Source of the DNA: Pelagibius marinus
Lineage (GTDB): Bacteria; Pseudomonadota; Alphaproteobacteria; Kiloniellales; Kiloniellaceae
DNA: 64,000 bases
Direction of reading: 5' to 3'
Assembly (NCBI RefSeq): GCF_014925385.1
Contig: NZ_JACSDK010000009.1
Coordinates: 310,001 to 374,000 of the forward strand
Each line of letters starts with the position of its first letter. Position 1 is the stretch's first letter. The notes below the pieces were generated by a model. That model made no database searches. It worked only from the letters and a program-made list of their open reading frames with translations, and had not been told where the DNA came from. This document shows, piece after piece, positions 44,040 through 52,537 of this stretch. A program made the position numbers and the translations under genes.

Positions 44040-45079
44040 TGGGTCTTCGCCGCCTGGATCGTCCGTGCGCGCTTTTCCAGGTAGTTGCGCAGCACGTCGG
44101 CCTCCACCGCCGCTACGATGATGACGCCGATGGCGATCATCTGGAAGAAGACGTTCACGTTCATCAGGTTGAGCGCGTTGCGGATCACGCCGATCATCAG
44201 CGCGCCGATCAGCGCGTGGCCGAGGTTGCCGCGCCCGCCCAGGAAGCTGGCGCCGCCGATGATCACCGCGGCGATGGTGTCGAGCTCCAGCAGGTTACCG
44301 TAGAGCGGCGAGCTGGCGCCGGTGCGGCCGGAGAGCACGACTGCGCCGATGCCCGCGCAGAGCCCGGAGATCATGTAGGTCGACAGCAGCACGCCCTTCA
44401 CCGGTATGCCGAGTTCCCGCGCCGACTCCGGATCGCCGCCGACGGCATAGATCCAGCGCCCCCAGACCATGGTCTTGGTGAGCACCAGGACGATGGTGGC
44501 GACGCCGAAGACGACGAAGAAGGAATTGGGAAAGCCGAAGGACGACGCGCCGCCGATGAAGGTGATGGCATCGGGCATGCCGCGCATGGTGGTGTGGCCG
44601 ATGCTCAGTTCCAGCGCCAGCCCCTTGCAGATGCTCAGTGTCGCCAGGGTGATGATGAAGGGATGCGGCAGGCGCCCGAAGACGTAGAACAGCCCGTTGA
44701 CCGCGCCCACCACGGTGCCGGCGGCCAGCATCGCCAGGATCACAAGCGTGGGGGAGTCGGTGACGCGGAACATCAGCCCGCCCATGACCGTGGCCAGCGC
44801 CAGGTTGGCGCCGACCGAAAGGTCGATGCCGCGGGTGAGGATGACGAGGTGCTGGCCGATCGCGACGACGGCGATCACCGCGGACTGCGCGAGGATATTG
44901 CTGAGGTTGGCGGGTTTCAGAAAGTTTGGGGTCAGCAGGCTGATGGCGACCGCAAGGGCGATGAGAATCAGCAGCGGCCCCACGCCGAGCAGCCGCAGCG
45001 CCAGCGAAACCGCGGAGCCTCCCCCTCTGGCCCGGTCACCTTCCGGCGCGGCCGTTGCGACGTCCGACTGGTTGGCCAC
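44036..45079 (-). CDS. Sugar ABC transporter permease (RbsC/FrcB type)
   Basis: A 347-residue protein with about ten membrane segments and the carbohydrate-uptake-2 permease pattern. Landmarks are VVAIGQHLVILTRGIDLSVG near residue 75, LPHPFIITLATLSICKGLAL, ELDTIAAVIIGGASFLGGRG and VIRNALNLMNV. It is the first gene of the minus-strand operon permease-ATPase-binding protein-dehydrogenase. Two TTATCGA elements lie in the divergent promoter between it and the GntR gene. Confidence 0.93.
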   Translation of the reverse strand: MANQSDVATAAPEGDRARGGGSAVSLALRLLGVGPLLILIALAVAISLLTPNFLKPANLSNILAQSAVIAVVAIGQHLVILTRGIDLSVGANLALATVMGGLMFRVTDSPTLVILAMLAAGTVVGAVNGLFYVFGRLPHPFIITLATLSICKGLALELSIGHTTMRGMPDAITFIGGASSFGFPNSFFVVFGVATIVLVLTKTMVWGRWIYAVGGDPESARELGIPVKGVLLSTYMISGLCAGIGAVVLSGRTGASSPLYGNLLELDTIAAVIIGGASFLGGRGNLGHALIGALMIGVIRNALNLMNVNVFFQMIAIGVIIVAAVEADVLRNYLEKRARTIQAAKTQ

Positions 45080-45116
45080 CTTGCCTCCCTGACAAACCGA
45101 CCGTTTTGCTTGATTG

Positions 45117-45133
45117 TTTCTTATCGAGAAAAA
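45117..45133. promoter_or_regulatory. Putative GntR operator copy 1, TTCTTATCGAGAAA core
   Basis: This is a near-palindrome around TATCGA, and TTATCGA recurs 43 bases away at 45164-45170. It lies close to the permease side of the divergent promoter. Confidence 0.5.
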
Positions 45134-45160
45134 CCCACCCTAGGCCGGTGGTCAATTTGT

Positions 45161-45176
45161 TTTTTATCGATTAAAG
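45161..45176. promoter_or_regulatory. Putative GntR operator copy 2, TTTTTATCGATTAAAG
   Basis: This is a near-palindrome centred on ATCGAT, four helical turns from copy 1 and about 30 nt before the GntR start codon. The regulator probably represses both its own gene and the transport operon. Confidence 0.5.
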
Positions 45177-45204
45177 TACAATTCAATTAAGAGGCCGGAG
45201 CGGG

Positions 45205-46152
45205 ATGAAATCTGACGTCGTCTTCAAGCGCGCCTACAACGACTCGCTGGACCTGATCGCCGAGCTGGGCGTCGGCGCGGCACTGCCCTCCGAGAACGCC
45301 CTGGGCGCGCGCCTGGGGGTCAGCCGCACCACGGTGCGCAAGGTCCTCGCCGCACTGGCCGACAAGGGGGCGGTGTCCGGTGCGCCGCGCCAGCGCCGCG
45401 TGCGCGCGGTCGTGCAGCCGACACAGCGCTTTCCCGACGCCGAGACCGTGCCCCTGGGCGCCCAGGTCGAACGTCGCTTCATGGAGTGGATGCTGCGCGA
45501 CAACGCCTGCCCGGGCACCGCGGTGAACGAACTGGAACTGGCCCGCCAACTCGGCACCGCGACCACCAGCATCCGTGAGTTCCTCAACCGCTTCCAGCGC
45601 TTCGGGCTGATTGAGAAGCGCCCCAACGCCGGCTGGATCCTGAAGGGTTTCACCTCCGACTTCGCGCTGGAGCTCTTCGAAATCCGCGAGCTCTTCGAGC
45701 TGCGCTCGGCGCGCGCTTTCGCGAAGCTGCCACCCGCTTCGCCGCTCTGGCGGCAGATCGAGGCCCTGCGCGAGGAGCACCTGCGGCTGCTCGACGAAAT
45801 CGAGCAACGCTTCCACGACTTCTCCGATCTCGACAACCGCTTTCACCGCCTGATCAACGCGGCCCTGCCCAACCGTTTTGTCGAGGACTTCTACGAGATC
45901 ATCGCAATGATCTTTCACTATCACTACCAGTGGAACAAGCAGGACGAGCGCCAGCGCAACGAAGTCGCCATCCGCGAACACCTCGCCTACATCGACGCCC
46001 TGACCAGCCGCGACGTAACCCGGGTGGAAGCCGCCTGCCGGACGCACCTCGCCTCGGCCAAGGAGACCCTGATACGCTCGACGGCGGGCCCGGCTGCGGT
46101 GCCGCCGCAACGCGGGCGCCGCCGACGCCGCGCAGGCGTCACGCCGGCATGA
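45205..46152 (+). CDS. GntR/FCD-family regulator with two winged-helix regions
   Basis: A 315-residue protein, longer than the usual 230-250 of FCD regulators. Residues about 25-60 hold a GntR-type helix-turn-helix (ALPSENALGARLGVSRTTV). Residues about 105-145 hold a second one (ELELARQLGTATTSIREFL, then LIEKRPNAGWI). The FCD sensor follows (LFEIRELFELRSARAF, DLDNRFHRLINAALPN) with metal-ligand-type Asp and His residues. It is divergent from the sugar transporter operon. The arginine-rich tail (GRRRRRAG) is unusual. The inducer is likely the imported sugar. Confidence 0.88.
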   Translation: MKSDVVFKRAYNDSLDLIAELGVGAALPSENALGARLGVSRTTVRKVLAALADKGAVSGAPRQRRVRAVVQPTQRFPDAETVPLGAQVERRFMEWMLRDNACPGTAVNELELARQLGTATTSIREFLNRFQRFGLIEKRPNAGWILKGFTSDFALELFEIRELFELRSARAFAKLPPASPLWRQIEALREEHLRLLDEIEQRFHDFSDLDNRFHRLINAALPNRFVEDFYEIIAMIFHYHYQWNKQDERQRNEVAIREHLAYIDALTSRDVTRVEAACRTHLASAKETLIRSTAGPAAVPPQRGRRRRRAGVTPA

Positions 46153-46824
46153 ACTGCGTCAGCTTCACGTTCAGATAGTCGTGGATTGCCTGGCGGCCGC
46201 CCGCGCGCCACCTGCCCGCGCGCCACCTGCCCGCGCGCAGCCCGCGGCTCAGGGCCTCCGCCTTCGCCCGGACCGGGGGTTTCGATCTTGCCGGCCATCC
46301 TGTGATGCAGCACAGGAACGAATCGGAGATTCTGGAAAGCGGTTCGGAACAAGGCCCAAAGCGCAGGCCTTCCCCGGCCGTTTTCTATTTTATTTTCGGG
46401 GGGTTATGGCGCGCCCGGGAAGAGTCGAACTCCCAACCTCCTGATCCGTAGTCAGAGGCGGGAAAGCGGGAAAAATGGCACTTTTCCACGTTATTTCAAT
46501 GCATTACGGAAAAGTGGTTTCCGCTCTGGGTCTCTCATTCCGTCTCAATCATTCCAATTGCCTATCAGGCAGAGTGGAAACTGGTTTGGACCGTTTCGGG
46601 CAAAATTGCCCACTCCCTGGTCGAGGACCCTTCGCACCAGAAGCGGACCACCAAACACCGACTCAGCGCCGTCCGCTTGGTGCCATGAGCGAACACTGGC
46701 CCGGGTTGTTGCTGATCTCCGAACCGTGATGTTTCGTTGCAGGCTTGTTCAACGTCCGCCGGATATGATCCGCCGCGCTGCTTTTGTCCGGGATTGATGT
46801 GTCACGATTTGGTTCAACTGACCG
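46153..46824. other. Gene-free junction between the two modules
   Basis: The stretch contains a short GC-rich tandem repeat at about 46196-46240 (CGCCACCTGCCCGCG repeated) and the partial tRNA copy 2 at 46407-46455. A block at 46531-46605 is shared with 40908-40980. On the minus strand, a frame ending at 46139 reads IHDYLNVKLTQFMPA and could be the tail of a lost gene. Nothing else coding was supported. Confidence 0.55.
46407..46455 (-). repeat. Partial tRNA-Arg copy 2 (3' half)
   Basis: This matches bases 53075-53123 of the intact tRNA-Arg gene, from CCA to the anticodon stem, including the CCGTAG anticodon region, with one change in the T loop. The upstream 90 bases resemble the other copies only loosely (GAACGAATC and a T-rich end). 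It lies between the sugar ABC module and the TRAP module. Confidence 0.8.
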
Positions 46825-48213
46825 TCACGGCATGAATATCCTCTCTGGCAACCAAGTAACTATGACCGGGAACATCCAGACCAGCGTCAAGGCAACGAGT
46901 TGGATCCCGATAAACGGGAAAACCCCCAGATAAATGTCCGATGTGCGCATGTTCGCCGGCGCCACGCCCCGCAGGTAAAACAGGGCGAAACCGAAGGGCG
47001 GGGTCAGAAAACTCGTTTGCAGATTGATGCCGATCATGACCCCCAGCCAAAGGGGATCGCATCCCATGGCGATCAGTATCGGCCCCACGATCGGCACGAC
47101 GACAAAGATGATCTCGATGAAATCCAGGAAGAAGCCCAGCAGGAAAATGATCAGCATGACGACAGCCATGGCCGTGAATTGCCCGCCGGGAAGATCAGAG
47201 AGAAACTCCTCCACCACCACGTCCCCCCCGAACCCTCGAAAGACAAGACTGAACATGGACGCGCCCAACAGGATCAGGAAAACCATGGAGGTTATCTTCA
47301 TGGTTTGCAGCGAGACCACCCGCAGGATGGAGAGGTTGAGCTGGCGCGCTCGCAGTGCCAGCAGGGTGGCGCCGACAGCGCCGACAGATGCGGACTCCGT
47401 CGGCGTGGCGATCCCCGTCAGAATCGACCCTAGGACAACTACGATCAGCAGGACCGGTGCCAGGACGACCTTTATCGCCTCCAGGACCGCAACCGTCTCC
47501 CGGTCTTCCGCATCGCCGCCTTTCAGCGCCGGGCAGCTGCCCGGCTGCAGCAGCGCCATGGCCACCTGCCAGCCGACATAGAGGCCGACCAGCAGGACGC
47601 CCGGAATCAGGGCCCCGGCGAAGAGATCGATGGCTGTGACGGGTTCGGGGACCAGCTTGCCGGCGCGCTGGGCAGCTATTTCGTTGGCCCCCTGCAGAAT
47701 GTCGCCGAGCAGCACCAGGACGATGGACGGTGGAATGATCTGGCCCAGCGTACCAGAGGCACAGATAAGCCCGGCCCCCAGTCTGGGGCTGTAGCCGGAC
47801 CGCAGCATGACCGGCAGGCTCATGAGACCCATGGTGACCACCGTGGCCCCGACAATTCCGGTGGAAGCTGCCAGCAGCGAGCCGACGATGACCACCGATA
47901 TGCCGAGCCCGCCGCGCATGCGCCCGAACATCCTGCCCATGGTTTCAAGCAGATCGCCCGCCAGGTTGGACTTCTCCAGCATGACGCCCATGAAGATGAA
48001 GAGCGGCACCGCGACGAGCGGCTCGTTCTTCATGACCCCGAAAACGCGTAGTGGATAGACCATCAGCATACCGGCGTTGAACAGCCCGAGGTGGTCGCCG
48101 ACGAACGCAAACAACAGCGAGACGCCCCCCAGCGTCAGGGCCACCGGATATCCCATGACCAGCGCCAGCAGGCAGACACCGAACATGATGAAACTGAGGT
48201 GTTCCGCAGTCAT
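46825..48213 (-). CDS. dctM: TRAP transporter large permease (DctM)
   Basis: A 462-residue protein with about twelve to thirteen membrane segments and the DctM pattern: MGYPVALTLGG near the N-terminus, ASTGIVGATVVTMGLMSLPV, CASGTLGQIIPPSIVLVLLG and TPTESASVGAVGA. It forms the sodium-driven TRAP channel with DctQ. It is of the longer kind that carries a cytoplasmic or loop insertion near residue 190-260. Its ATG overlaps the dctQ stop as ATGA. Confidence 0.95.
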   Translation of the reverse strand: MTAEHLSFIMFGVCLLALVMGYPVALTLGGVSLLFAFVGDHLGLFNAGMLMVYPLRVFGVMKNEPLVAVPLFIFMGVMLEKSNLAGDLLETMGRMFGRMRGGLGISVVIVGSLLAASTGIVGATVVTMGLMSLPVMLRSGYSPRLGAGLICASGTLGQIIPPSIVLVLLGDILQGANEIAAQRAGKLVPEPVTAIDLFAGALIPGVLLVGLYVGWQVAMALLQPGSCPALKGGDAEDRETVAVLEAIKVVLAPVLLIVVVLGSILTGIATPTESASVGAVGATLLALRARQLNLSILRVVSLQTMKITSMVFLILLGASMFSLVFRGFGGDVVVEEFLSDLPGGQFTAMAVVMLIIFLLGFFLDFIEIIFVVVPIVGPILIAMGCDPLWLGVMIGINLQTSFLTPPFGFALFYLRGVAPANMRTSDIYLGVFPFIGIQLVALTLVWMFPVIVTWLPERIFMP

Positions 48214-48773
48214 TGAAGTGCCTCCCGCGCAACTTCTGCACCCATGTCGATTTGCTCCGCGGCCGCTTCGCCCGTGACCAGGGTTCGCAGGGCACGCAGC
48301 AGCATCGCCAGAAGCTGCAAACCAAAGATGCAGCAGAATGCGGCAATCATGCTTTTCAGAAGGAACAAGCCGGGCAGGCCGCCGATCTCAGCCGACTTCT
48401 CGAGCGACAGCCAGGACCGATGGATCATCGGCCAGCTGCGATCCAGGATCACCCCGACCAGAGGTAGTCCAAGGCAGAGAGTTCCGACGAGATCGACCGC
48501 CGCCTTATACCGGGGGCGGGCGATTCCATAGATCAGGTCGATGCGGACGTGACCGTTGTGCAGCAACGTATAGCCGGCGCCCGCCAGGAAGATCGTGGCA
48601 TGCGTCCAGACATACAGCTCCTGCATCCAGACCCAGCCCAGGCTGAAGACATAGCGCATGACGACAACGGTGAATACATTGACGACAAGCAGCACATTCA
48701 GCCAGGCGACCGCTTTTCCGATCCGGTCGTTTATGGATTCAAGAATGTCGATGGCGGCCGACAATGTTTGCAT
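48210..48773 (-). CDS. dctQ: TRAP transporter small permease (DctQ)
   Basis: A 187-residue protein with four hydrophobic segments. The first is followed by VMRYVFSLGWVWMQELYVWT, the recurrent DctQ block. It partners DctM. The ribosome-binding site before the ATG is weak. A 149-nt gap with two strong hairpins separates it from dctP upstream, which probably lowers its expression relative to the binding protein. Confidence 0.9.
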   Translation of the reverse strand: MQTLSAAIDILESINDRIGKAVAWLNVLLVVNVFTVVVMRYVFSLGWVWMQELYVWTHATIFLAGAGYTLLHNGHVRIDLIYGIARPRYKAAVDLVGTLCLGLPLVGVILDRSWPMIHRSWLSLEKSAEIGGLPGLFLLKSMIAAFCCIFGLQLLAMLLRALRTLVTGEAAAEQIDMGAEVAREALQ

Positions 48774-48813
48774 CGGTCAGCACTCCGGGATGGGTTGGTA
48801 AAGGCGGAAAAAT

Positions 48814-48844
48814 GGGGCTGCAACGGCTGTGGCATTGCAGCCCC
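48814..48844 (-). terminator. Hairpin 1 between dctP and dctQ
   Basis: GGGGCTGCAA and TTGCAGCCCC form a perfect ten-base stem with an eleven-base loop. There is no T-run, so attenuation or protection of the dctP message is more likely than full termination. Confidence 0.6.
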
Positions 48845-48857
48845 AAGTCCTTCCGAG

Positions 48858-48874
48858 AGGGGAGTCACTCCCCT
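48858..48874 (-). terminator. Hairpin 2 between dctP and dctQ
   Basis: AGGGGAG-TCA-CTCCCCT forms a perfect seven-base stem with a three-base loop, 13 bases from hairpin 1. Two adjacent hairpins behind a binding-protein gene are typical of unequal expression within a transport operon. Confidence 0.55.
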
Positions 48875-48922
48875 GACGGCACCTCCGCAGGGCGAGGGTC
48901 GTAGGTTCCCCTGGGAAGACAG

Positions 48923-50017
48923 CTACGCCGACTTGAAGGAGGCCGCACCGCGCGCCGCCAGAAACGCCTGTTCCGAGTACCCGGACCAGTCCAGCATTCC
49001 CTTGCGGAAATCGACGATGTGATTGAACAGCTCTTTGCCCTCCGGCGTGCGGGCGGCCAGCTCCGGAAGCAACTCTGTCGCCCGCGCGCCGATGGCCTGG
49101 ACCAACTCGTCGCTGTACCGGCGAATGTTGACCCCGTGTTCCTTCACCAGCTTTTGCAGGGCGACGTTATTGACGGCCTGAAACTTGGACAGGATCTTCA
49201 GGTTGGTGGCTACCGTCGCCTCGGTGACGATGGCCTTCAGGTCGGCATCCAGGCCTTCCCATTCGTTGAGGTCGAAGAAGCCATCCAGGATTGTCGCCGG
49301 CTCATGCCAACCCGGGTAGTAGTAGTTGTTGACGACCTTGAATAGGCCTTTGCCCATATCGGCTGCGGGACCGATCCATTCGGTGCCGTCGATGGCACCC
49401 GAGGTGAGGGCGGGCAGCACTTCGGATCCGGGCAGGAGGATCACGTTAACGCCGAAGGTCTTCAGGATTTCGCCGCCCAGGCCGGGCATGCGGAACTTGA
49501 GGCCGTCAAGGTCGGCGACCGTGTGAATTTCCTTGGCATACCAGCCGCCCATCTGGTTTCCGGTGTTGCCGAGCGGCAGGAACTTCAGGCCCAGCGGGTT
49601 ATAGGCCGTCTTGTCGGCAATCTCGATGCCTCCGCCGTAGTAGCACCAGGCGTTCTGTTCCTGCGCCGTGAGGCCATAGGGCATCGCCGCCACGAAGGAA
49701 ATGGAATCAGACTTTCCTGCCCAGTAGTACGGAGCGCCGAACCCCATCTGGGCGGTGCCGCTCTGGACTGCGTCGATGGCCTCGAAGGGCTTCACCAACT
49801 CGCCCGCATGATAGGCTTTGATGGACAGGCGCCCGTTGGAGGCTGCCGCGACCTGCGCCGTGAACTCCTCCAGCGCCTGCCCCAGCAGCCCGGCCTTGCC
49901 GAAGGCCGACACGGCGATCCACTGCTTCTTGCCGCTGGCAATGGCCGGTGCGGCGAGCGTGGCGGTGGCGCCCACGACACCAAGCCCCGCTTTGGAAATA
50001 AATTGACGCCTTTTCAT
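48923..50017 (-). CDS. dctP: TRAP transporter substrate-binding protein (DctP), Tat-like signal
   Basis: A 364-residue protein starting MKRRQFISKAGLGVVGATAT, which looks like a twin-arginine-type signal. The DctP fold includes GRLSIKAYHAGELVKPFEAI, GTAQMGFGAPYYWAGKSD, LDGLKFRMPGLGGEILKTFG and TSGAIDGTEWIGPAADMG. The Tyr-Tyr-Trp run resembles TRAP binding proteins for alpha-keto or hydroxy acids, but the ligand is not certain. GGGAGG precedes the ATG at 50017. It is divergent from the histidine kinase gene, which probably controls it. Confidence 0.93.
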   Translation of the reverse strand: MKRRQFISKAGLGVVGATATLAAPAIASGKKQWIAVSAFGKAGLLGQALEEFTAQVAAASNGRLSIKAYHAGELVKPFEAIDAVQSGTAQMGFGAPYYWAGKSDSISFVAAMPYGLTAQEQNAWCYYGGGIEIADKTAYNPLGLKFLPLGNTGNQMGGWYAKEIHTVADLDGLKFRMPGLGGEILKTFGVNVILLPGSEVLPALTSGAIDGTEWIGPAADMGKGLFKVVNNYYYPGWHEPATILDGFFDLNEWEGLDADLKAIVTEATVATNLKILSKFQAVNNVALQKLVKEHGVNIRRYSDELVQAIGARATELLPELAARTPEGKELFNHIVDFRKGMLDWSGYSEQAFLAARGAASFKSA

Positions 50018-50315
50018 CGTAACCTCCCGGTTTGCAGAAGCCTGCACATCAGGCTCTTCTTGTTGTGGCCGCCGCATAGCCATGAATGCGACGGGATTTG
50101 CGGCGCCACACTGGCGAACTCCCCCTGGCCGGGAAATTCGCGTTAGTGGGTAGAGGTGCGCCTGATAACCCCTATGCCTCTGCGTAGTATCCCGGCGGGA
50201 ATACCAAGAACTACGGACGGAAGAGCCGCGGATTATCTGTTAGACTGCAAACGGGAACAGCAGGGGAGACTATCGGCGGCCCACTGTTTGATCGGCCGGG
50301 TTGCCGTGTAAGTGT
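50018..50315. other. Divergent promoter region between dctP and the sensor kinase
   Basis: This 298-nt stretch is gene-free. An imperfect palindrome GTATCCCGGCGGGAATAC lies at 50187-50204 and is a candidate site for the LuxR-type response regulator. No clear -35/-10 pair was fixed by eye. Confidence 0.45.
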
Positions 50316-51794
50316 ATGCGTTTACGATCAAAAATCCTGTTGCTCGCGACCTTGCCGCTGATCGTAGCGATCGTGGTCGTGACCTTGCTCGTGATGCGCG
50401 GGGCAAAGGACCTGTCGGAGCAGGAGATCGCGGTCTTCGAAGCCAATATGCTGGCGGCGAAGCAGGCCGAGCTGCAGAACTACGTCAGCTTGGCGCTGAC
50501 TTCGATCCGCCACATCTACGACGCCGCGGGCCCCAACGACACGGCGGCCCAGGACGCGGTGCGCCAGATCCTGAACGGCATGACCTATGGTCCCGACGGC
50601 TATTTCTTCGTCTACGACTACAGTGGCGTGAACATCGTCCATCCCAAGCAGGAATTTCGCGTCGGCAAGAACTGGTGGGACCTGGAAGACCGGACGGGAA
50701 ACAAGGTGATCCAGGGACTGATCAAGCAGGCGCAGGCCGGCGGCGGCTACCATCGCTATCAGTGGGAGAAGCCATCGTCAGGTGCGATTGCCGACAAGAT
50801 CGGATACGCCGTCGCCCTCGACAAATGGCAATGGATGCTGGGCACCGGCCTCTATATCGACGATGTCGTTGCCCAGGCGGCCGCCATCCGCAGCGATGTC
50901 GAAGAAGGTATCGAGGATACCTTCCTCATCGTGGCGCTGGCCACCGTGCCTGCGGTCCTCCTGGTCTTCCTGACCGGCGTGGCGATCAATATCCACGAGC
51001 GGCGCCTCGCGGACACGAAACTGAAAGCGCTGACTCAGCGGATCGTCGATATCCAGGAGGAAGAGCGCGCCCGTGTGGCTCGCGAGTTGCACGACGGCAT
51101 CAGCCAGATCCTGGTATCGGCGAGATACGTTCTGGAGTCCGTCTTGCACCGGGCAAAGGACGGAGACGGGGAATCGTTGCTGTCCACGCTTGAAACCTGT
51201 GAAGGCCGCCTCAGTCACGCCATTCGCGAAATCCGCCGTATCTCACGGGATCTGCGCCCGCAAATACTGGATGACCTGGGGCTCTCCCCGGCACTCAAGA
51301 GTCTGGTGACCGAGTTTTCCGAGCGCACCGGGATCGAGGTGGACATCAAGACCGTTGCCTTCAAGGATCTTCTGTCGGCGGAGGTCAAGACAGCCCTTTA
51401 CCGGATCGCGCAGGAGGCGCTTACCAACATCGAACGCCATGCCCAAGCCAGCAAGGTTGTCTTACGCCTGGAGTCCCTGCCGACGGGGATTGTTCTGCGC
51501 ATCGCCGATGACGGTATCGGCAACGGTTCCAGCGGCCTCCGCCGTTCCCGAGACAGCGCCCAGGGCTTCGGCCTGCGCAACATGCAGGAGCGCATCGAGC
51601 ACTTTGACGGGCATATCTGGATGGAATTCTCGGACCGGGGGGCGGTCATTGAAGCCCATCTGCCCAAATCGGTCCTGCAGGCTCAAACCGAGCGCTTGAA
51701 AGTGGAAGCGAAGAATGAACCAAAAAGCGCGGATCACGGTTATGTTGGTGGACGACCACCCGCTGGTGCTGGAGGGGATCCGCGCCTGTCTTGA
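50316..51794 (+). CDS. Cache-domain sensor histidine kinase (HisKA_3 type)
   Basis: A 492-residue membrane kinase. Residues about 7-27 and 203-223 are membrane helices. Between them is a single Cache sensor (GPDGYFFVYDYSGVNIVHP, WQWMLGTGLYIDD). A HisKA_3 dimer domain follows with the phosphoacceptor in RVARELHDGISQIL, then a HATPase domain with EALTNIERHA and GFGLRNMQERIE. The last 27 residues overlap the response regulator gene in another frame. It probably senses a small organic acid and controls the TRAP operon. The start is uncertain because no strong ribosome-binding site is seen. Confidence 0.9.
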   Translation: MRLRSKILLLATLPLIVAIVVVTLLVMRGAKDLSEQEIAVFEANMLAAKQAELQNYVSLALTSIRHIYDAAGPNDTAAQDAVRQILNGMTYGPDGYFFVYDYSGVNIVHPKQEFRVGKNWWDLEDRTGNKVIQGLIKQAQAGGGYHRYQWEKPSSGAIADKIGYAVALDKWQWMLGTGLYIDDVVAQAAAIRSDVEEGIEDTFLIVALATVPAVLLVFLTGVAINIHERRLADTKLKALTQRIVDIQEEERARVARELHDGISQILVSARYVLESVLHRAKDGDGESLLSTLETCEGRLSHAIREIRRISRDLRPQILDDLGLSPALKSLVTEFSERTGIEVDIKTVAFKDLLSAEVKTALYRIAQEALTNIERHAQASKVVLRLESLPTGIVLRIADDGIGNGSSGLRRSRDSAQGFGLRNMQERIEHFDGHIWMEFSDRGAVIEAHLPKSVLQAQTERLKVEAKNEPKSADHGYVGGRPPAGAGGDPRLS

Positions 51795-52368
51795 AAACTA
51801 CGAGCATATCCATGTGGTGGCCGAGGTGAACAGCGGAGAGGCCGCCTTGAGTGCGGCCTCCGACACCAAGCCGGATGTGATCCTGATGGACATCAACATG
51901 CCGGGCCTGAACGGGCTGGACGCGACGGAACTGATCAGGGAACGCCTGCCGGAATCGAAGCTTCTGATCCTCTCGATGCACGACAACAAGGAATACATCT
52001 CCAATGCGCTGATGTATGGAGCTCAGGGATATGTCCTGAAAGACGTGCCGACCCGCGAGATCGTCACCGCCATCGAGGCGATTCACGCTGGCGCCACATA
52101 CTTCAGTTCGGGCGTGTCGCATCAGCTGCTTTCCGGACAGGCGGAGAAGGAGAGATCAGGTGCCCTTACCTCCCGTGAACAAACCGTCCTGGTGTTGCTC
52201 GCCGAGGGCAAGAGCAACAAGGAAGTTGCCCGCGAGCTGGAAATTTCCGTTCGCACGGTCGAAACGCATCGAAAGAACATCAAGAGCAAGCTTGAAATCT
52301 CTTCCACGGCTGGCTTGACCCGCTATGCACTTGAACATGGATTGCTGGCAGGACCGAAATCGGGCTAG
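51715..52368 (+). CDS. NarL/LuxR-family response regulator
   Basis: A 217-residue regulator. The receiver domain has VDDHP at 12-16, the phosphorylation site Asp59 in VILMDINMPG, and a lysine in YVLKDVP. The C-terminal LuxR helix-turn-helix is LTSREQTVLVLLAEGKSNKE followed by TVETHRKNIKSKLEI. It starts 80 bases inside the kinase gene, so the pair is strongly coupled. The probable target is the TRAP promoter at 50.0-50.3 kb. Confidence 0.93.
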   Translation: MNQKARITVMLVDDHPLVLEGIRACLENYEHIHVVAEVNSGEAALSAASDTKPDVILMDINMPGLNGLDATELIRERLPESKLLILSMHDNKEYISNALMYGAQGYVLKDVPTREIVTAIEAIHAGATYFSSGVSHQLLSGQAEKERSGALTSREQTVLVLLAEGKSNKEVARELEISVRTVETHRKNIKSKLEISSTAGLTRYALEHGLLAGPKSG

Positions 52369-52537
52369 CCGGGGTCTGCGCGGTCACGGTCTGCGCCCAG
52401 ATGCCGTTCGGGTCGTCGATTAGAAGTCTGCTGCGGGTCAGGTTGGGACATCGGTCTATCACGACCTAGCCCCTAGATGTCCGACCTGCCCGACCTGCCC
52501 GGTCCTGCGGCGTATCCCATCCCAGACCCACCGGTCC

